From Paenibacillus sacheonensis (lineage in GTDB: Bacteria; Bacillota; Bacilli; Paenibacillales; Paenibacillaceae), in contig NZ_JAAAMU010000011.1 of the NCBI RefSeq assembly GCF_009909195.1, positions 126,501 to 190,500 of the forward strand: a stretch of 64,000 bases of DNA, given 5' to 3'. Positions within the stretch are counted from its first letter, which is position 1. Each line of letters begins with the position of its first letter. A program made the translations under genes and the position numbers. The notes under the pieces were generated by a model, which ran no database searches, was not told where the DNA came from, and saw nothing but the letters and a program-made list of their open reading frames with translations. Below, in pieces: positions 59,919-64,000 of this stretch.

Positions 59919-60689
59919 TTACTTATTGTGAAGCAGCTTTGCTGCCATGATCCCTATGTACTCTTTCAAGCACGTGCTGATGCTATCCATGGCAGAGGAG
60001 GAGGGACTCCACTTATTTAACGAATAACTCGCGCGAAGACTGACTTTATAGTCGACCGGATAAGGCACGACGGCTATCCCCTCCTTCCGAAAGTCCAACA
60101 CGGACCTCTTCATATGAAAGGCGGACGTCACGAGAATCGGCTTCGTCAAATGATGATTCTTCAGCAGCTCCCCCGTAAACTCGGCATTCTGCGCGGTATT
60201 CAAGGAGCGGTTCTCGACCAGAATCCGATCCGCCGGTACCTGTAATCCGATCAACTGCCGTTTGGCGATCTCCGCTTCGTTACCGGTATCGGCGAACACC
60301 TTGCCCCCGGAAAACAGTATGGGCAGTCCCGTCTTCCGATACAGCCTTGCGGCTGCCAGCAGTCGATTCCCGGCCGATCCGTACAGGTTGCCCTCGCCGT
60401 CGATATCCGGCGTATCGTCGGTCGCCCCGCCGCCCAGCACGACGATGACATCGCCCGCCACGTCGCTCGGAGGCGCATAGCCGTGCTCCAGATTGCGCAT
60501 GATGCCGTCGCTTATCGCGCCGATGCTGCATAGGTAGAGGAGCAGCGCGAACGCAAACGCCCCGATCGCCTGCGATTTGCTGCGCTTGATCCACAGCCAG
60601 ATCCCGGCCGCCCCAAGCAAGACGACGAATATGCCCGGCAGCAGCAGGAAACCGTATGCGAATTTAATGAGGTAGATCAGCAGGATCAC
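59919..60689 (-). CDS. DUF218 (YdcF/ElyC) membrane protein
   Basis: A 256-residue protein. Two N-terminal helices (residues 4-27 and 38-58) anchor a DUF218 domain: VIVVLGGGATDDTP, GNRLLAAARLYRKTGLPILFSGGK, and the closing ILVTSAFHMKRSVLDFRKEG. The Asp and His of the family (GGG, SAFHM) are in place. ElyC-type members act in envelope polysaccharide metabolism. The start is GTG at 60689 next to AAAGGA; an internal start is possible. Confidence 0.88.
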   Translation of the reverse strand: MILLIYLIKFAYGFLLLPGIFVVLLGAAGIWLWIKRSKSQAIGAFAFALLLYLCSIGAISDGIMRNLEHGYAPPSDVAGDVIVVLGGGATDDTPDIDGEGNLYGSAGNRLLAAARLYRKTGLPILFSGGKVFADTGNEAEIAKRQLIGLQVPADRILVENRSLNTAQNAEFTGELLKNHHLTKPILVTSAFHMKRSVLDFRKEGIAVVPYPVDYKVSLRASYSLNKWSPSSSAMDSISTCLKEYIGIMAAKLLHNK

Positions 60690-60862
60690 TTCCTTTTGTT
60701 TGTTTCTCGCCGCGCTGTACTAGGATACCGCATATTTGTTTCCAGAAAAACAAATCGCCGCGGCTCTTGACGGGCTACGGCATTTAACAGGTCAGGCACG
60801 GTATTGATCAGTTTACTACAACGCATTTATTCCTTCTTAACCCTCTTCCGTCATTCGGACAA

Positions 60863-60906
60863 TAAAAAAAACATCGCCATGCAGCCCGTGCGCCGCAGCG
60901 ATGTTT
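60863..60906 (-). terminator. Terminator of speD
   Basis: AAACATCGC pairs with GCGATGTTT and is followed by TTTTTTTTATTG on the minus strand, just after the stop codon. Confidence 0.85.
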
Positions 60907-60912
60907 GAAGGA

Positions 60913-61725
60913 TCAATTGAACACCATGTTCTTCCCGTAAAAGATTTCGTCCATCTCCCATTTGATGCTCTTCTCGATCTCCGATTGCTCTTCCACGCTC
61001 AACGTTTCTTTGGTGTACCCGAACAGGTAGTTGTTCAGGTCAAACTCGCGAAGCTTGCACTTGGTATGAAAAATATTCTCCTGATACACGTTAACATCGA
61101 TCATGTGGTAGAGATCCCTGACCTCGGCCGGAATGTAATTCTGAATCGAGCTGATCTCATGGTCGATAAACAACTTATGCCCGTTGATGTCGCGCGTAAA
61201 CCCGCGCACCCGGTAATCCATCGTCATGATATCCGTTTCGAAGGAGTGGATCAGGTAGTTCAACGCTTTCAGCGGCGATATCTCCCCGCAAGTGGAGACA
61301 TCGATGTCGGCACGGAACGTGCTGATGCCTTCATCCGGATGGTATTCCGGGTAAGTATGCACCGTGATATGGCTCGTGTTCAGATGCATCACCACCGCAT
61401 TCGGAAGCGGCCCGGGCGACTCCTCGAACGACTCGTTCGGCGCCTGCTCGATGGGCCCCTCCGACACGAGCATCGTCACGCTCGCGCCTTGCGGCTCATA
61501 ATCCTGCTTGGCGATGTTCAGCACATAAGCGCCGATAATGTCGGCCACGTTCTTCAATATCGTCGTTAACCGTTCCGCGCTGTATTGCTGGTCGATGTAC
61601 GCAATATATGCCTCGCGCTCTTCCTTCGTCTTCGTAAAGCAGATGTCGTACATGTTAAAGCTGAGCGACTTGGTCAAATTGTTGAATCCATGCAGCGTGA
61701 TTCGCTGTTCCGACGTTAATTTCAA
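60913..61725 (-). CDS. speD: S-adenosylmethionine decarboxylase proenzyme
   Basis: A 270-residue enzyme of the long bacterial (E. coli-like) type. It decarboxylates S-adenosylmethionine for spermidine synthesis. The cleavage site is Thr117-Ser118 in [20 protein letters not shown]; Ser118 becomes the pyruvoyl cofactor. Cys in [16 protein letters not shown] is the general acid. ATG at 61725 follows GAGGAG. The Bacillus short form is about 125 residues, so this long form is distinctive. Single-gene unit. Confidence 0.95.
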   Translation of the reverse strand: MKLTSEQRITLHGFNNLTKSLSFNMYDICFTKTKEEREAYIAYIDQQYSAERLTTILKNVADIIGAYVLNIAKQDYEPQGASVTMLVSEGPIEQAPNESFEESPGPLPNAVVMHLNTSHITVHTYPEYHPDEGISTFRADIDVSTCGEISPLKALNYLIHSFETDIMTMDYRVRGFTRDINGHKLFIDHEISSIQNYIPAEVRDLYHMIDVNVYQENIFHTKCKLREFDLNNYLFGYTKETLSVEEQSEIEKSIKWEMDEIFYGKNMVFN

Positions 61726-62124
61726 ACAAACTCCTCCTCACCGTTGTCATCGCCTCTGATTGCGCAGTCTTCATCGGACATTCTCATTATCCTTAACCTA
61801 ATTGGCAGACTACTATTCGTTCGTTGTGATGCAGTGCGTTTTCGACAACGGCGGAACTCCCCCCATAACGGCGAAAAGAGCGTTTCACGTTAACGTTCAA
61901 TCGTATGACTTTCCGCAAGTGAGAACGAACAATCCTACATCGGCCATCGGCTGCTTTATCCGATTACTTACTTGTTGCATGTGTGAGATATAGATAATGT
62001 CTATCTATTTGATCCCGTATCTCAACAGTAGACAGTCTTGTTGATTCCGTGCTGGCTTCTTCACATAAAAAATACAGAGCAACGGTTTCGTTAGACCACG
62101 CTCTGTACTTTTTACCTATGTCTG
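61726..62124. other. Intergenic region between speD and the sulfurtransferase gene
   Basis: No gene is convincing. It holds the sulfurtransferase terminator and a 6-5-6 inverted repeat (TAGATA-atgtc-TATCTA, 61991-62007) of unknown meaning. Confidence 0.5.
62066..62114 (-). terminator. Terminator of the sulfurtransferase gene
   Basis: TACAGAGC (62073-62080) pairs with GCTCTGTA (62100-62107), followed by TTTTTTATG on the minus strand. Confidence 0.75.
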
Positions 62125-62979
62125 TTATTTGCCTTCTGGTGCTTCCTCAGCGCCAACGGCTATCGGATTACCCTCATACGAAATCCAATCACTCCAGCTC
62201 CCTGCATACAACCGCACATTACTGAATCCCGCTTCCTGCAGCGCCCGCACGTTCGGAGTAGCCGTCACGCCCGATCCGCAGTACACGATCGTCTCGCGAT
62301 CCTTGTCCAATCCTTCGAACCGCGCAGCCTGCTCGTCCGCGTTCTTCCACTTGCCGTCATCGCCGCGGCCTTCGGACCAGAGATGGTTGATCGCGCCTGG
62401 AATATGACCGGCCGCCTTGTCCAGCGGCTCGACTTCCCCGCGATAACGCGCGCCGTCGCGGGAATCGATCAGCGTCACGCGGCCGGTGCCGATGTTCTCG
62501 CGCACTTCATCCATCTCCACGAGCATGTTGTGCTGCACGGTGGCGAGGAACTTGGCCGGAATCAGCACCTTCTGATCGGCATTCACGGGAAAGCTTGCCT
62601 GCTGCCAGGCCGTGAAGCCCTCGTCCAACACGTAGACCTCTTCATGGCCGAGATACTTCAGCAGCCACCACAGGCGCGAAGCCATCGCCCCGCCTTGGTC
62701 GTCGTACGCGACGACGCGCGTCTCGTTGCTGATGCCGACGCGGCTCAACGTGCCCGTCAGCTGCGCGATGTCCGGCAGCGGGTGACGTCCGCCATGCTCC
62801 TCGATCGGCGCGGACAAGTCTTTCTCCAGATCCAGGTACACCGCGCCCGGAATATGGGAAGCCTCGTAAGCCTCGCGGCCCGATTCAGGTTTGCCGAGCT
62901 GGAAGCGGCAGTCGACGATGACGATGTCGGATTCATATAACCGGGCCAGCAGCCATTTTAACGATACGATACTATTCAA
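62125..62979 (-). CDS. Thiosulfate/3-mercaptopyruvate sulfurtransferase
   Basis: A 284-residue tandem rhodanese. The inactive N-terminal domain has VDCRFQLGKPESGREAY; the C-terminal domain carries catalytic Cys234 in the loop CGSGVTA, the form shared by mercaptopyruvate enzymes. It transfers sulfur to cyanide or thiols. TTG at 62979 follows GGAG with good spacing; 13 upstream codons in frame lack a site. Monocistronic. Confidence 0.9.
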   Translation of the reverse strand: MNSIVSLKWLLARLYESDIVIVDCRFQLGKPESGREAYEASHIPGAVYLDLEKDLSAPIEEHGGRHPLPDIAQLTGTLSRVGISNETRVVAYDDQGGAMASRLWWLLKYLGHEEVYVLDEGFTAWQQASFPVNADQKVLIPAKFLATVQHNMLVEMDEVRENIGTGRVTLIDSRDGARYRGEVEPLDKAAGHIPGAINHLWSEGRGDDGKWKNADEQAARFEGLDKDRETIVYCGSGVTATPNVRALQEAGFSNVRLYAGSWSDWISYEGNPIAVGAEEAPEGK

Positions 62980-63167
62980 GCTTTCTCCGCCTTTCCAAAA
63001 CACGCATGATAGGTGCATTATACCTCATTCGCAGACGGAATTCCCTTCCTACAATTTCCTTTACAAATCCTGTAACTCCTGCTAATCATGCGCGAACAAT
63101 CCTCGACTACGATCAATGACGGACACGGACCTACCCTGTCCAACAGTCGATCTGAGGAGATGAATTG

Positions 63168-64000
63168 ATGTTCAAACGTATTTTAGGCACGGCCGCAGTC
63201 ATGATCGCGCTAGGTGCCACCCTGGTCACGGAAGCCAGTATCGCGCCAACGCCGGCGCATGCGGCAAGCAATATGGTACCCGATTATGAAGTCAAGCTGC
63301 TCATGAATCCAAGCGTCGTGCTGGGATCCGATTTCAAACTGACCAGCGCCGTCCTGAGCGCCTTCTCCATGCCGACGACGGTGACGAAGATGAACGTCGC
63401 GTTCCTGGACACGAACGCCAAGGACATCTACAACAACGGCTGGAGCCCGCGCATTCGCAAGACCGAAGGCGAATCAGATTTCGAGCTGAGCTACAAGAAA
63501 CGCTACGCCATCACAAGCGGCGACATTACCGCCGCGCTGACGCAGGCGAACAACGAAGGCTTTAATTCCGGCGACACCGGCTACGAAGCCCAAGTCGAGT
63601 GGGGCTACCAGAAGCAAACGCTCAGCATCACCCGCACGAAGAGCGGCAGCAAATCCGGCTACAGCGGCATGGATCTCCCGTCGATCGCCGACGCTCGCAG
63701 CCTGATGATCAACAACGCGCCGGACAAATTCAATAACTGGGTATCCAGCGGCTGGGGCACGAGCAAGCTGTCGGGCTCCCGGTATTTCGGCCCCGTGCTG
63801 GCCAAACGTTCCGTCGGCACATGGAGCGGCTTGCAACTGTACATCGAAGTCTGGCCGATCAAGAATGCCGCAGGGACAGGCACCGAATACATTGTCGAAG
63901 CGTCGTTCAAAACAACCAGCGCCTCGACGGCTTCGACCAAGCATGACCAGCTGATCACGTACCTGCAGAGCAAAGGCTGGTTCCTGGCGCAGGATTCGCT
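63168..64000 (+). CDS. Secreted protein, possibly CYTH-like, partial at window end
   Basis: At least 277 residues, open to the end of the window. A signal peptide (FKRILGTAAVMIALGATLVTEASIAPTPAHAA, residues 2-33) with an AHA-type cleavage site. The mature part has MNVAFLDTNAKDIYNNGWSPRIRKTEG and FELSYKKRYAITSG, which resemble the RxR and LxYKxR strands of CYTH/tunnel metalloenzymes, and later a long Gly/Ser-rich region. ATG follows GAGGAG. A CYTH fold outside the cell would be unusual; the match is by eye only. Confidence 0.75.
   Translation, partial: MFKRILGTAAVMIALGATLVTEASIAPTPAHAASNMVPDYEVKLLMNPSVVLGSDFKLTSAVLSAFSMPTTVTKMNVAFLDTNAKDIYNNGWSPRIRKTEGESDFELSYKKRYAITSGDITAALTQANNEGFNSGDTGYEAQVEWGYQKQTLSITRTKSGSKSGYSGMDLPSIADARSLMINNAPDKFNNWVSSGWGTSKLSGSRYFGPVLAKRSVGTWSGLQLYIEVWPIKNAAGTGTEYIVEASFKTTSASTASTKHDQLITYLQSKGWFLAQDS

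Noticed and set aside
61991..62007. TAGATA-atgtc-TATCTA inverted repeat as an operator
   Set aside because: It is short, lies in a downstream position for one gene and far from the other, and has no matching copy nearby.

Overview
The window looks like chromosomal DNA of a high-GC, spore-forming Firmicute of the Paenibacillaceae (Paenibacillus or Cohnella type). The evidence is AGGAGG-type ribosome binding sites, frequent TTG and GTG starts, U-tailed hairpin terminators, a near-consensus Fur box, and Bacillus-type families (RsbQ, YheI/YheH, a YheC/D ATP-grasp protein, meso-diaminopimelate dehydrogenase, long-form SpeD). I see no tRNA, rRNA, CRISPR array, insertion sequence or prophage.

Layout. 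0-13.7 kb: a PHP-type tyrosine phosphatase, an RsbQ-like hydrolase paired with a PAS-GGDEF diguanylate cyclase, an aldo/keto reductase, ddh, gdhA, a GyrI-type AraC regulator, a hydroxyacid dehydrogenase, an acetyltransferase, an ABC-F ATPase, a Fur-controlled iron lipoprotein and a D-aminopeptidase. 13.8-18.5 kb: small conserved proteins, an ECF-sigma operon with two unrecognised partners, an AHSA1 protein and a membrane diguanylate cyclase. 18.6-24.1 kb: a drug-efflux operon (leader peptide and attenuator, then heterodimeric ABC exporter, then MFS pump). 24.2-31 kb: small membrane proteins, a dihydroorotate-dehydrogenase-like barrel fused to a duplicated membrane domain, a Lon-type protease without ATPase, and a YheC/D protein downstream of a 28-residue hydrophobic peptide. 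31-38 kb: several one-component regulators with readable operators, an apparently leaderless ArsR gene, a flavin oxidase and a second ABC-F. 38-45 kb: a regulator and a complete five-gene oligopeptide ABC transporter. 45-52.5 kb: a two-component locus whose kinase has lost its ATPase domain, a chemoreceptor with a 7-bp repeat array just after its stop, an Eis-type acetyltransferase, a secreted Hcp-like protein and a prolyl hydroxylase. 52.8-64 kb: a short-chain dehydrogenase, a Dph6-like PP-loop enzyme, an EmrB-type pump, an ECF42-type sigma factor with its DGPF partner, a DUF218 protein, speD, a sulfurtransferase, and a secreted, possibly CYTH-like protein that runs off the end.

The most rewarding points are the efflux leader (a 27-codon ORF, two tandem terminators, and an RBS that can pair with two alternative downstream segments), the kinase/regulator junction that looks like an internal deletion, the RsbQ/PAS-GGDEF module, the barrel-membrane fusion, the AUU-start candidate on the Hcp-like gene, and the ArsR promoter whose spacer is an operator and whose start point falls on the AUG. 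Functions are read from motifs and remembered families; no database search was run.
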